DNA of 64,000 nucleotides from Aeromicrobium duanguangcaii (GTDB lineage: Bacteria > Actinomycetota > Actinomycetes > Propionibacteriales > Nocardioidaceae), in the NCBI RefSeq assembly GCF_024508295.1, contig NZ_CP101990.1, forward strand, positions 2,542,001 through 2,606,000, in the 5' to 3' direction. The position numbers and the translations under genes were made by a program. Below the pieces are notes generated by a model. It was not told the DNA's origin. It did not search any database and was given only the letters and a program-made list of their open reading frames with translations. Below, piece by piece: positions 47,572 to 55,749 of the stretch. Every line of letters begins with the position of its first letter. The stretch's first letter is position 1.

Positions 47572-48756
47572 TCAGCGCACCGGCGCCCAGCGCAGGCCTG
47601 CGAGGAACACCAGCAGGCCGGCTCCGGCCAGCGCGGCGCCGACGAGGGCCGGGGCGGCGTAGCCGGCGCCGGCGGCGATGACCAGGCCGCCGAGCCAGGC
47701 GCCGAGGCCGTTGGCGATGTTGAGGCTCGCGTGGTTCAGCGCGGCGCCGAGCATCTGGGCGTCGCCCGCGGCGGTCATCAGCCGGATCTGCAGGCCGACC
47801 GCGATGACGCTGCCGAGCGTTCCGACCAGATACACGCCCACCAGCGCCGCCACCGCGAAGTGCACGAGCTCGTGGAAGGCCAGCAGGACGACCACGCTGG
47901 CGACCAGACCGCCCACGACCTGGCGGACGTTGTCCCAGTCCGCGAGGCGGCCGGCCGCCCAGGTGCCGCTGACGGAGCCGAGACCGAAGGCCAGCAGGAA
48001 GAACGGGATCGTGCCCGCGGGCAGGTCGACGACATCGGTGACGATCGGCGCGATGTAGCTGTACATCGCGAACACGCCGCCGAAGCCGACCACGCCGGTC
48101 AGGAAGGCCGCGATGACCGCCGGCTCGCGCAGGGCGAACAGCTCGCTGCGGATGGTGGCCTTCGGGTCGCCCGGGATGACCGGGACGAAGGCCACGACCA
48201 GCACGGCCGCGGCGGCGGCGATCGCCACCACCATCCAGTAGGCGGCCCGCCAGGACAGGGCCTGGCCCAGCCAGGTGCTGGCGGGCACGCCGACGACGGT
48301 GGCCACCGAGAGGCCCATCATCACCATGCTGATCGCCCGGCCTCGACGGCCCGGCGGGACGAGGGAGGCGGCGACGAGCGAGGCCACGCCGAAGTACGCG
48401 CCGTGCGGCAGTCCGGCGACGAAGCGGGCGAGCAGGACGGGGACGTATCCGCTCGCCAGCGCCGTCAGCGCGTTGCCGAGGGCCAGTCCGCCCACGAGCC
48501 ACAGCAGCAGCGCGCGCTTCGGCATCCGAGCGCCCAGCGCCACGATCAGCGGGGCGCCCACCACGACGCCCAGCGCGTACGACGAGATGATGTGGCCGGT
48601 GGTCGGGATGTCCTTGCCGATGGAGGCGGCCACGTCCGGCAGCAGGCCCATCGTCACGAACTCCGTCGTGCCGATCGCGAAGCCGCCCAGCGCCAGGGCG
48701 AGGATCGCCAGGACCACGTGTCGGGGGCGGGTCGTCGGCTCGGTCTCGGCGGTCAC
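47572..48756 (-). CDS. MFS transporter (arabinose-efflux / AraJ-like)
   Basis: 394-residue major facilitator with 12 hydrophobic helices. ALGGFAIGTTEFVTMGLLPDVA at the start and PHGAYFGVASLVAASLV are typical of the AraJ/YdhP branch of sugar or drug effluxers. I prefer the GTG at 48756, which yields the family length and a charged N-terminus; another GTG at 48816 would add 20 residues and cannot be excluded. Its stop is only 10 bp from the convergent cysA stop. Substrate unknown. Confidence 0.85.
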   Translation of the reverse strand: MTAETEPTTRPRHVVLAILALALGGFAIGTTEFVTMGLLPDVAASIGKDIPTTGHIISSYALGVVVGAPLIVALGARMPKRALLLWLVGGLALGNALTALASGYVPVLLARFVAGLPHGAYFGVASLVAASLVPPGRRGRAISMVMMGLSVATVVGVPASTWLGQALSWRAAYWMVVAIAAAAAVLVVAFVPVIPGDPKATIRSELFALREPAVIAAFLTGVVGFGGVFAMYSYIAPIVTDVVDLPAGTIPFFLLAFGLGSVSGTWAAGRLADWDNVRQVVGGLVASVVVLLAFHELVHFAVAALVGVYLVGTLGSVIAVGLQIRLMTAAGDAQMLGAALNHASLNIANGLGAWLGGLVIAAGAGYAAPALVGAALAGAGLLVFLAGLRWAPVR

Positions 48757-48872
48757 CTTCGTTCCAAGGCCGTGAGGGTGTCGGACATTCCGCGACGCCG
48801 ATGCGAGCCCCGTCACCTCATCGGGACGAGCCGGCCCTTGCGGTCGGCCGCGACGCGCCGCAGGATGCGGCC

Positions 48873-49445
48873 ATGACCCGCTTCGTCTTCAACACGGCCG
48901 CGACGCTGGACGGCTTCCTGGCCGACCCCGACCACTCCCTGACGTGGCTGTTCGACGTCGAGGGCGGGACGCCGGACGCTCCCGAGCACGCCGATCACTT
49001 CGGCGCGTTCCTCGAGGGGATCGGGGTCACGGTGCTGGGCTCGTCGACCTACGAGTGGCTGCTGCGCGAGACCGGAGCGTTGGAGGACCCGAGCGCGTGG
49101 ACCGCGGCGATCTCGGGCAAGCCCGCCTTCCTGTTCACCTCGCGCGACCTGCCCACGCCCGAGGGTGCCGATCTGACCGTCGTCCGGGGCGCCGTCGAGG
49201 AGCAGCTGGCGGCGATCCGCGAGCGCGCGGGCGACCGCGACGTGTGGGTCATGGGCGGTGGTGACCTCGTGGGTCAGTTCGCCGACGCCGACGCCCTCGA
49301 CGAGATCCAGGTCAGCGTCGCCCCGGTCACGCTGGGCGCCGGACAGCCCCTGCTGCCGCGGCGACTCGGGGCGGACCGGCTGCACCTGACCGGCGTCGAG
49401 CAGCGCGGCCAGTTCGCCCACCTGACCTACCGCGTGGAGACCTGA
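48873..49445 (+). CDS. RibD C-terminal / dihydrofolate reductase-like protein
   Basis: 190-residue single-domain protein of the DHFR/RibD-C fold (YyaP/YwjB group). The N-terminal strand FNTAATLDGFLADPDHSL, GVTVLGSSTYEWLL and the nucleotide-binding VWVMGGGDLVGQF are the family features; it would bind NADPH. No folate or flavin gene is near, so the substrate is open. The ATG follows CAGGAT by 6 nt, a weak version of the leaderless pattern seen elsewhere in the window. Confidence 0.85.
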   Translation: MTRFVFNTAATLDGFLADPDHSLTWLFDVEGGTPDAPEHADHFGAFLEGIGVTVLGSSTYEWLLRETGALEDPSAWTAAISGKPAFLFTSRDLPTPEGADLTVVRGAVEEQLAAIRERAGDRDVWVMGGGDLVGQFADADALDEIQVSVAPVTLGAGQPLLPRRLGADRLHLTGVEQRGQFAHLTYRVET

Positions 49446-49491
49446 TGCGCGGTCCCGAGCCGTGAGCCCTCCGGAGCCGTAGCCTGAGCCC

Positions 49492-50958
49492 GTGACCAGC
49501 GTCGCGATCGCCGCCCCCAACGTCGCCGCCGCAGACGCCGCGGAGGCGATCGTGCGGGCGGGCGGGAACGCGATCGACGCCGCGCTCACCGCCGCGTTCG
49601 TCGCGATGGTCAACGAGGTCGGACTGGTCTCCCCCAGCGCCGGCGGGTTCCTGACGATCCAGCCGCCCGACGGCTCGGGACCCGTCACGATCGACGGCTG
49701 GATGGACATGCCGGGGCGCACGACGCGTGAGCACTTCGGCCACGGCACGTGGGACGTCGAGAGCGTCTACGGCGGCGGGGTCGTCGTCACGATCGGCGCC
49801 GGGTCCGTCGCCACCCACGGGGCGATCGCCGCGTTCGGCGAGGTGCACCGCCGGTGGGGCAAGCTGCCCTGGGCCGAGCTGCTGGCACCCGCCATCGACA
49901 TCGCCCGCGACGGCTTCCCGCTGAGCGCGGCCTCGCGGTACTACCTGGAGTACGTCCACGAGTCGATCTTCGGCTGGGACGAGGCGAGCCGGTCCGCCCT
50001 CCACGACGACGCCGGCCACCTCATCGACCACGACCTCGTCGTCCCCGACCTGGCCGACTCCCTCAGCGCGATCGCGCGGTTCGGCCCGCAGGAGCTCTAC
50101 ACCGGTGACCTGGGCCGCATGATCGCCCAGGACGTGCTCGATCGCGGAGGGATCCTCGGGCCCGAGGACCTGGCCGAGTACGCCCCCGTCGTCCGCCCGT
50201 CGCTCACCGCCCGCATGGAGGGCTGGACCCTCGGCACCAACCCGCCGCCCGCGGTCGGCGGTGTCTGCGTGGCCGCGATGCTGCGCCTCATGGCCGGCCA
50301 CGGACTCGACGACCGCGCGCACCTGCTGCGCGTCCAGCGGCGGGTGCTGGGCGAGCGGCTGCGCGTCTTCGACCACACCGACGACCTGGAGCGGGACGCC
50401 GCCGCGTTCCTCGACCTGATCGATCGTGAGGGACTGGGGGCACTCGAGTCCGGGTCCACGGCGCACGTCTCGACGACCGACGCGTCCGGCACGGCGTGCG
50501 CCGTGACGTTCTCGTCGGGCTACGGCTCGGGCATGATCGCGCGGGGCACCGGGATCTGGCTCAACAACTGCCTCGGCGAGCAGGAGCTGAACCCGCGCGG
50601 CCTCCACGGTCTGCCGCCGGGATCGCGCCTGCTGTCGAACATGGCCCCCACGGTCGGACGCCACGCGGACGGCGGCGTCCTGGCCATCGGGTCGCCCGGC
50701 GCCGACCGCATCACGACGGCCATCGTCCAGGCCCTGACAGGGCTGGTCGAGGACGGGCTCACCCTGCAGGAGGCGATCGACCACCCCCGGGTGCACCTGC
50801 ACCGCGCCGGGACTCCGCAGGAGGAGATCAAGATCGAGGACCCCGACGACCTGACCATGTACTTCGGCGGTGTCTCCGGGACCATGTGCACGGCCGACGG
50901 CACGCTGGTCGCCGCCGCCGACCCGCGCCGCAGCGGCGCCGTCCGCATCGTGGCCTGA
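49492..50958 (+). CDS. Gamma-glutamyltransferase family protein
   Basis: 488-residue Ntn-hydrolase precursor. The N-terminal GGNAIDAALTAAF motif, the substrate-binding region NPPPAVGG and the autoprocessing site GSTAHVSTTD (the Thr would become the N-terminus of the small subunit) are present, followed by LSNMAPTV and ITTAIVQAL in the small subunit. No signal peptide is seen, so it is either cytoplasmic or exported in another way. The usual catalytic-site GSSGG is not obvious, so it may be a relative with different chemistry, such as a cephalosporin-acylase-like enzyme. The GTG at 49492 is 6 nt after TAGCCT (49480-49485). Confidence 0.83.
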   Translation: MTSVAIAAPNVAAADAAEAIVRAGGNAIDAALTAAFVAMVNEVGLVSPSAGGFLTIQPPDGSGPVTIDGWMDMPGRTTREHFGHGTWDVESVYGGGVVVTIGAGSVATHGAIAAFGEVHRRWGKLPWAELLAPAIDIARDGFPLSAASRYYLEYVHESIFGWDEASRSALHDDAGHLIDHDLVVPDLADSLSAIARFGPQELYTGDLGRMIAQDVLDRGGILGPEDLAEYAPVVRPSLTARMEGWTLGTNPPPAVGGVCVAAMLRLMAGHGLDDRAHLLRVQRRVLGERLRVFDHTDDLERDAAAFLDLIDREGLGALESGSTAHVSTTDASGTACAVTFSSGYGSGMIARGTGIWLNNCLGEQELNPRGLHGLPPGSRLLSNMAPTVGRHADGGVLAIGSPGADRITTAIVQALTGLVEDGLTLQEAIDHPRVHLHRAGTPQEEIKIEDPDDLTMYFGGVSGTMCTADGTLVAAADPRRSGAVRIVA

Positions 50959-50984
50959 GCACGCGGCGGCTCTACGCTGGGTCG

Positions 50985-52052
50985 GTGACCCCCTCGCTCG
51001 TGGCCGAGCCCGTCATCATCGCGCACCGCGGTGTGCCGGGGTCGCGGCTCGAGCACACCCGGCCGTCCTACCTGCTGGGGATCGAGCAGGGGGCCGACTA
51101 CATCGAGCCCGACGTCGTGGCCACGAAGGACGGCGTCCTCGTCGTGCGCCACGAGAACGAGATCGGCGGCACCACCGACGTCGCACGGCGACCCGAGTTC
51201 GCCCACCTGCGCACGACGAAGTTCATCGACGGCGTGCCGCTGACGGGCTGGTTCACCGAGGACTTCACCCTCGAGGAGATCAAGACGCTGCGCACGCGGG
51301 AACGGCTGCCGCAGCTGCGCCCGCAGAACCTGCCCCTGGAGGGCGCCGAGCCGATCCTCACCCTCGACGAGGTCATCGACATCGCCGAGGCCGAGAACGC
51401 CCGCCGTGGCCCGGGCGCCGAGCCGGTCGGGGTCTACGTCGAGACCAAGCACCCGACGTACTTCGCCGGGCTGGACCTGGACCTGAACGACCGCCTGATC
51501 GAGGTGCTGGAGCGACGCGGGCTGAACCACGACGGGGCCAAGGTCGTGATCCAGTCGATGGAGACGACGAACCTCAAGGCGCTCGTCGACCGCACCCCGC
51601 TCCCGCGGGTGCAGCTCATGGAGCGCAAAGGCGGTCCGTACGACCTCGTCGCGGCCTTCGACCCGCGCGACTACGGGGCGCTGACGGCGCCCGACGAGCT
51701 GGCGAAGATCGCCGAGTACGCCCAGGGCATCGGCCCGAACAAGAGCCTCGTCATCGCGCGCGACCGGCACCAGAACCTGCTCGGCGAGACCGATCTCGTC
51801 CGCGATGCCCACGCCGTCGGGCTGTTCGTGCACATCTGGACGATGCGCAACGAGAACAACTTCCTGCCGGTCCAGTGGCGCACGAGCGAGAACGTGGCCG
51901 ACCCCGGCGACGCGACGGCCGAGCTGATGGCCTTCTACGCCGCCGGGGTCGACGGGGTGTTCTCGGACTTCACGCAGACGGCGGTTGCGGCGCGGGCGGC
52001 CCATCTGTCGTCGGCGGGGTCCACGGGCTCGGCTCCTGCGCCTGGGGCATGA
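50985..52052 (+). CDS. glpQ: Glycerophosphodiester phosphodiesterase
   Basis: 355-residue GDPD-family enzyme (TIM barrel) that hydrolyses deacylated phospholipids to glycerol-3-phosphate. The catalytic HRG is at 14-16 (IIAHRGVPGSRLEHT), the metal-binding IEPDVVATKDGVLVVRHE follows at about 40-58, and FSDFTQTAV closes the barrel. Insertions relative to short GDPDs resemble the GlpQ type. No signal peptide. The GTG follows TACGCT (50973-50978) by 6 nt. The last 83 bp overlap the convergent PspC gene. Symbol given by similarity only. Confidence 0.87.
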   Translation: MTPSLVAEPVIIAHRGVPGSRLEHTRPSYLLGIEQGADYIEPDVVATKDGVLVVRHENEIGGTTDVARRPEFAHLRTTKFIDGVPLTGWFTEDFTLEEIKTLRTRERLPQLRPQNLPLEGAEPILTLDEVIDIAEAENARRGPGAEPVGVYVETKHPTYFAGLDLDLNDRLIEVLERRGLNHDGAKVVIQSMETTNLKALVDRTPLPRVQLMERKGGPYDLVAAFDPRDYGALTAPDELAKIAEYAQGIGPNKSLVIARDRHQNLLGETDLVRDAHAVGLFVHIWTMRNENNFLPVQWRTSENVADPGDATAELMAFYAAGVDGVFSDFTQTAVAARAAHLSSAGSTGSAPAPGA

Positions 52053-52239
52053 GCAGCCACGCCGCGAGGTAGACCAGCAGCGTCGTGCCGACGCCGACCA
52101 CCACCAGCACCACCGTGATGAGGCGGATCAGGTTGGCGTCCACCCCGGTGTACTGGGCCAGGCCGCCGCACACGCCGCCGAGCCACTTGTCCGTAGTGCT
52201 GCGGGTGAGCCGCTTGGGGGCGGGGGTCGGTGTGGTCAT
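51970..52239 (-). CDS. Small PspC domain protein
   Basis: 89-residue protein whose body is a PspC domain (residues about 10-65): RLTRSTTDKWLGGVCGGLAQY followed by a transmembrane segment LITVVLVVVGVGTTLLVYLAAWLL, then a proline-rich tail. PspC is a phage-shock membrane sensor/effector domain. GAGGAGGACC lies just upstream of the ATG, which also overlaps the stop of the 61-residue membrane protein (ATGA). The tail is encoded in the 83-bp overlap with the convergent GDPD gene. Confidence 0.88.
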   Translation of the reverse strand: MTTPTPAPKRLTRSTTDKWLGGVCGGLAQYTGVDANLIRLITVVLVVVGVGTTLLVYLAAWLLMPQAQEPSPWTPPTTDGPPAPQPPSA

Positions 52240-52421
52240 GAGGTCCTCCTCAGAGTCAGTGCGATGCCGGCGACGCCGGCGATGATGAGAGCCACGGGAC
52301 CGGCGATCGCCAGGGCGTCGACGCTCACGAGGTCGTACGTCACCGCGGCCCAGCCGGCCACGACGAGGGTGAACAGGAAACCGAAGAGGAGTGCGTCCCA
52401 GCGCACCGGATGGGTGTTCAT
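52236..52421 (-). CDS. 61-residue two-helix membrane protein
   Basis: Short hydrophobic protein with two predicted helices (about 11-31 and 36-56) and a charged RRTS end. It is coupled by 4-nt overlaps at both ends to the two PspC-domain genes, which argues that it is a real component of that envelope-stress unit. I do not recognise a family. Confidence 0.8.
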   Translation of the reverse strand: MNTHPVRWDALLFGFLFTLVVAGWAAVTYDLVSVDALAIAGPVALIIAGVAGIALTLRRTS

Positions 52422-53680
52422 CGTCGCACCACCGTGATCTCGCCCGCCGTTCCATTGATGTCGATGACCAGGGCCCCGGGGGCGTCGGAGGGCCGGTCGA
52501 GACGGGGGTTGCGACCTTGGCGGACCTCGTCGAAGACGTCGATCTGACCGCCCGCGGTCAACGACGCCTCCACGGCGACGTCGAGGTCTCGGGGCACGAC
52601 CACGGTGGTCTCACCCATGCCGTGATCGATCGCGAGGCGGCGACCGGCGAGGGCGTCGAGGTCCTGCACCGCGGTGAGGTCGACGCTCACCTGCCCGAAG
52701 CCCAGCTCGACCTCCTCGGGAACCGCGGCGGCCGAGGTCGGACGCAGGTCGACGTCACCGGCGCTGAGGTTCGGCACGAAGGACGCCGCCGCGAGGACGG
52801 GCAGGATCAGCAGGCCGACGAGGACCAGCGCCCCGGGATGTCCGATCCGGGTCCCGACGAAGAGGCCGACGGCGACGATCGCCAGAGCGACCGCCGGGTA
52901 GACGGCGACGTCGACGGGCTCCTGGAGCACCGACCACAGTCCCAGTCCGCCCATCGCGGCGATGATCGCGGAGAGGGTGACCAGCAGCAGGGCCGGTGAC
53001 CACTTCTCGCGCGGGGGACGCGGCGGCACCACGCTGGTCGGCGGCCCCGGTGGCGGGCTGGTCGGCGGTCCGGGCTCGCCCAGGACGGCGGTCGCCTCAT
53101 CCGTGGCGACGGGGGTGGTCATCTCGTTCTCTCCTGCGGGGGTGGAGGGGTACGCGGCGCCGGACGGCGGCGCGCTGAAGGGTCGCGCCGGCGGCTCGGC
53201 GTCGGCCTCGGGGCGGTACGGCGGGGGCGGCACGACGGGCGCGGCCGGCGCACTGCGCCGGGGCCGCACCGCGACGAACCAGTAGACGGCCGCGATCGGC
53301 GCGGCGATCCAGAACAGCATCCAGATCCAGCCGGCCCACAGCCACGGGCCGCCCCACGCCTGGTCTCCCAGGACCGCCGCGACGGCCAGGACACCGGCGA
53401 CGATCAGGCCGACCGTCCGCACGTGCGAGTCCGACTGGAGGTCGAACGCGTCGCCCAGGGCGCTGCGCTGCGCACCCTCGCGGGGGATCAGCAGCCAGCA
53501 GGCCAGGTAGAGCAGCGGGCCGGAGAAGCCGATCACGGTCAGCACGACGAAGGCGATCCGCACGATGACGGGGTCGATGTCGAAGGTGCGCGCGAGTCCG
53601 CTGGCGACACCCGCGATCATCTTCTCGTCGTCCGAGCGCCGCAGGCTCTCGATCGACGGGGCAGAGGGGGGACTGGTCAT
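52418..53680 (-). CDS. PspC domain protein with LiaF-like C-terminal domain
   Basis: 420-residue membrane protein. Residues 14-67 are a PspC domain (RRSDDEKMIAGVASGLAR then a helix), followed by two more helices (about 88-138), a proline-rich cytoplasmic stretch (about 143-225), three helices (about 226-300) and a soluble beta-rich region (about 320-420) with GFGQVSVDLTA, GETTVVVPRDLDV and GEITVVRR, resembling the toast-rack domains of LiaF and DUF4097 proteins. Such domains sense or regulate cell-envelope stress kinases. Heads the three-gene unit, divergent from a PspC histidine kinase and its response regulator. Start at 53680 chosen for the complete PspC domain. Confidence 0.85.
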   Translation of the reverse strand: MTSPPSAPSIESLRRSDDEKMIAGVASGLARTFDIDPVIVRIAFVVLTVIGFSGPLLYLACWLLIPREGAQRSALGDAFDLQSDSHVRTVGLIVAGVLAVAAVLGDQAWGGPWLWAGWIWMLFWIAAPIAAVYWFVAVRPRRSAPAAPVVPPPPYRPEADAEPPARPFSAPPSGAAYPSTPAGENEMTTPVATDEATAVLGEPGPPTSPPPGPPTSVVPPRPPREKWSPALLLVTLSAIIAAMGGLGLWSVLQEPVDVAVYPAVALAIVAVGLFVGTRIGHPGALVLVGLLILPVLAAASFVPNLSAGDVDLRPTSAAAVPEEVELGFGQVSVDLTAVQDLDALAGRRLAIDHGMGETTVVVPRDLDVAVEASLTAGGQIDVFDEVRQGRNPRLDRPSDAPGALVIDINGTAGEITVVRR

Positions 53681-53812
53681 GGCTCCAGCCTCTCGCGCGG
53701 AACGGTCCCGACACCATCAGGTGAACCCCTGGTCCTCCCCCGAGAGCGACTCGGAACGCACCGGGGTCGAACCTCATGGCGCTCGTGCGCGCCCGCGTGT
53801 GAGGCTGACCCC

Positions 53813-55081
53813 ATGACGACCGCCGCGAACGACGCCCCGGGCCGCACCGGGCCGGGCGCCTACCGGCGTGCGTATCGGCCGGCCGACCGGCGCATCGTCG
53901 CCGGGGTGAGCGCCGGGCTCGCGGAGCACCTGCGCCTGCCCGTCGTGTGGGTGCGGGTCGGGTTCGTCATCGCCACGTTCATCCACGGCGCCGGCGTCCT
54001 GGGCTACCTGCTGCTGTGGTGGTTCCTGCCGCTGCAGGCGCCGCAGGACTCCCCCGGCCTGGCGTCGGCGCACCGGCGCGGCCTGCGCTCGGGCAGCCGC
54101 GGTCCGTCGCGTCGCGAGATCGTCCAGAGCGCCGCGATCGGCGCGATCGGCCTGGGGGTCCTGGGTCTCATGGCGCTCACCGGCGGCTGGCTCCAGGGCT
54201 GGATGCTGCCACTGCTCCTGGTCGTCACCGGCATCGCCGTCGTCTGGCGGATGTTCGACGACGCGACCTGGAACGCCTGGCTGCGTCAGACCGAGGGGCC
54301 GGCGTACGTCGCTCGGCTCCTGGTCGGCGTGACCCTCATCGGCCTGGGCGCCATCTACGTCCTCACGGTGAACCGCGGCTGGTCGGCCGCCGTCGACTTC
54401 GGCTCGGCCCTCGTGATCGCGCTGGCGGGCATCGGCCTGATCCTCGGACCCTGGATCCTCGGCCTGTGGACCGACCTCGGTCGTGAGCGGCTCGAGCGCA
54501 TCCGGTCGCAGGAGCGCGCCGACGTCGCCGCCCACCTGCACGACTCCGTGCTGCAGACGCTCGCTCTGCTGCAGAAGAACGCCGACGACCCGGGCACCGT
54601 GGCCACCTTGGCCCGGCGTCAGGAGCGCGAGCTGCGCGACTGGCTGTACGGCCGCCAGGGCGAGGTCACGACGTTCGCCGCGGCCCTGCGTGAGATGGCC
54701 GGCGAGACCGAGGCCAACCACCGCATCGTGGTGGAGGTCGTGACCGTCGGCGACGCCGTGCTGGACGACGCCGTGCGCGCCCTGGTGGCCGCGACCGGAG
54801 AGGCCGTCGTCAACGCAGCCAAGCACTCCGGTGCCGCCCGCGTCGACGTGTACGCCGAGCGGGTCCTCGGGAGCGACGGCGCCCGGCTCGAGGTCTTCGT
54901 GCGCGACCGCGGCACGGGCTTCGATCCCGACGCGATCGCCGAGGACCGGCTGGGCATCCGCAACTCGATCATCGGCCGCGCCGAGCGTCACGGTGGCACG
55001 GCCCGCGTCCGCAGCACGCCCGACGGCGGCACCGAGGTGGCGCTGACCATGCCCGTGTCGGGCGAGAAGGAGACCTCATGA
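53813..55081 (+). CDS. PspC-domain sensor histidine kinase (NarL/LiaS class)
   Basis: 422-residue kinase. The N-terminus carries a PspC domain (about 21-75: YRPADRRIVAGVSAGLAEHL plus helix); further helices lie at about 105-122, 130-146, 165-185 and 197-218. The HisKA_3 dimerisation helix has the phosphoacceptor in HLHDSVLQTL (His243), and the HATPase domain (about 320-415) shows EAVVNAAKHSG, DRGTGFD and GIRNSIIGRAERHGG. A PspC domain fused to a DesK/LiaS-type kinase is an actinobacterial theme. ATG at 53813; the open frame upstream is antisense to the PspC gene. Overlaps the regulator by 4 nt. Confidence 0.9.
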   Translation: MTTAANDAPGRTGPGAYRRAYRPADRRIVAGVSAGLAEHLRLPVVWVRVGFVIATFIHGAGVLGYLLLWWFLPLQAPQDSPGLASAHRRGLRSGSRGPSRREIVQSAAIGAIGLGVLGLMALTGGWLQGWMLPLLLVVTGIAVVWRMFDDATWNAWLRQTEGPAYVARLLVGVTLIGLGAIYVLTVNRGWSAAVDFGSALVIALAGIGLILGPWILGLWTDLGRERLERIRSQERADVAAHLHDSVLQTLALLQKNADDPGTVATLARRQERELRDWLYGRQGEVTTFAAALREMAGETEANHRIVVEVVTVGDAVLDDAVRALVAATGEAVVNAAKHSGAARVDVYAERVLGSDGARLEVFVRDRGTGFDPDAIAEDRLGIRNSIIGRAERHGGTARVRSTPDGGTEVALTMPVSGEKETS

Positions 55082-55722
55082 GCGTCCTGTCCGTCCTGGT
55101 GGTCGACGACCACGCGATGTTCCGCACCGGCGTGCGGGCCGAGCTCGAGCGGCTCGGCAGCGGCCGGGTGGAGGTCGTCGGCGAGGCCGAGGACGTCGAC
55201 TCCGCCGTCGAGGCCATCGCCGCCCTGCGGCCGGACGTCGTCCTGCTCGACGTCCACCTGCCCGGGGGCGGCGGCACCGAGATCCTGCGTCGCGTCGGGA
55301 CCAGCAGCACCTTCCTGGCGCTGTCGGTCAGCGACGCCGCCGAGGACGTCATCGGGGTCATCCGCTCGGGTGCGCGGGGCTACGTCACGAAGAACATCTC
55401 CGCCGAGGAGCTGCTCGACGCGATCGACCGGGTCGCCGGCGGGGACGCGGTCTTCAGCCCGCGGCTGGCCGGGTTCGTGCTCGACGCCTTCGCCGGGACC
55501 ATCGAGATCGCCCAGGTCGACGAGGACCTCGACCGGCTCACCGACCGCGAGCGCGAGGTCATGCGGCTGATCGCCCGCGGCTACGCCTACAAGGAGGTGG
55601 CCAAGGAGCTGTTCATCTCGGTCAAGACCGTCGAGACCCACGTCTCGAGCGTCCTGCGCAAGCTGCAGCTCTCCAGCCGCCACGAGCTGACCCGCTGGGC
55701 GAGCGACCGCCGGCTGATCTGA
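55078..55722 (+). CDS. NarL/LuxR-type response regulator
   Basis: 214-residue regulator with a receiver domain (phosphorylation site Asp58 in LLDVHLPGGGG, acidic pair DD10-11, Lys in YVTKNIS) and a LuxR helix-turn-helix (about 150-210: LTDREREVMRLIARGYAYKEVAKEL, then KTVETHVSSVLRKL). It is the cognate partner of the PspC kinase, by overlap and by class. The divergent PspC/LiaF-like unit is the likely target. Confidence 0.95.
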   Translation: MSVLSVLVVDDHAMFRTGVRAELERLGSGRVEVVGEAEDVDSAVEAIAALRPDVVLLDVHLPGGGGTEILRRVGTSSTFLALSVSDAAEDVIGVIRSGARGYVTKNISAEELLDAIDRVAGGDAVFSPRLAGFVLDAFAGTIEIAQVDEDLDRLTDREREVMRLIARGYAYKEVAKELFISVKTVETHVSSVLRKLQLSSRHELTRWASDRRLI

Positions 55723-55729
55723 GCGAACC

Positions 55730-55746
55730 GCCGGACAGACTCCGGC
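55730..55746. terminator. Short hairpin between convergent genes
   Basis: GCCGGA / TCCGGC with a 5-nt loop, between the response regulator stop and the stop of the propeller-protein gene. Weak; no T-tract. Confidence 0.35.
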
Positions 55747-55749
55747 CGA

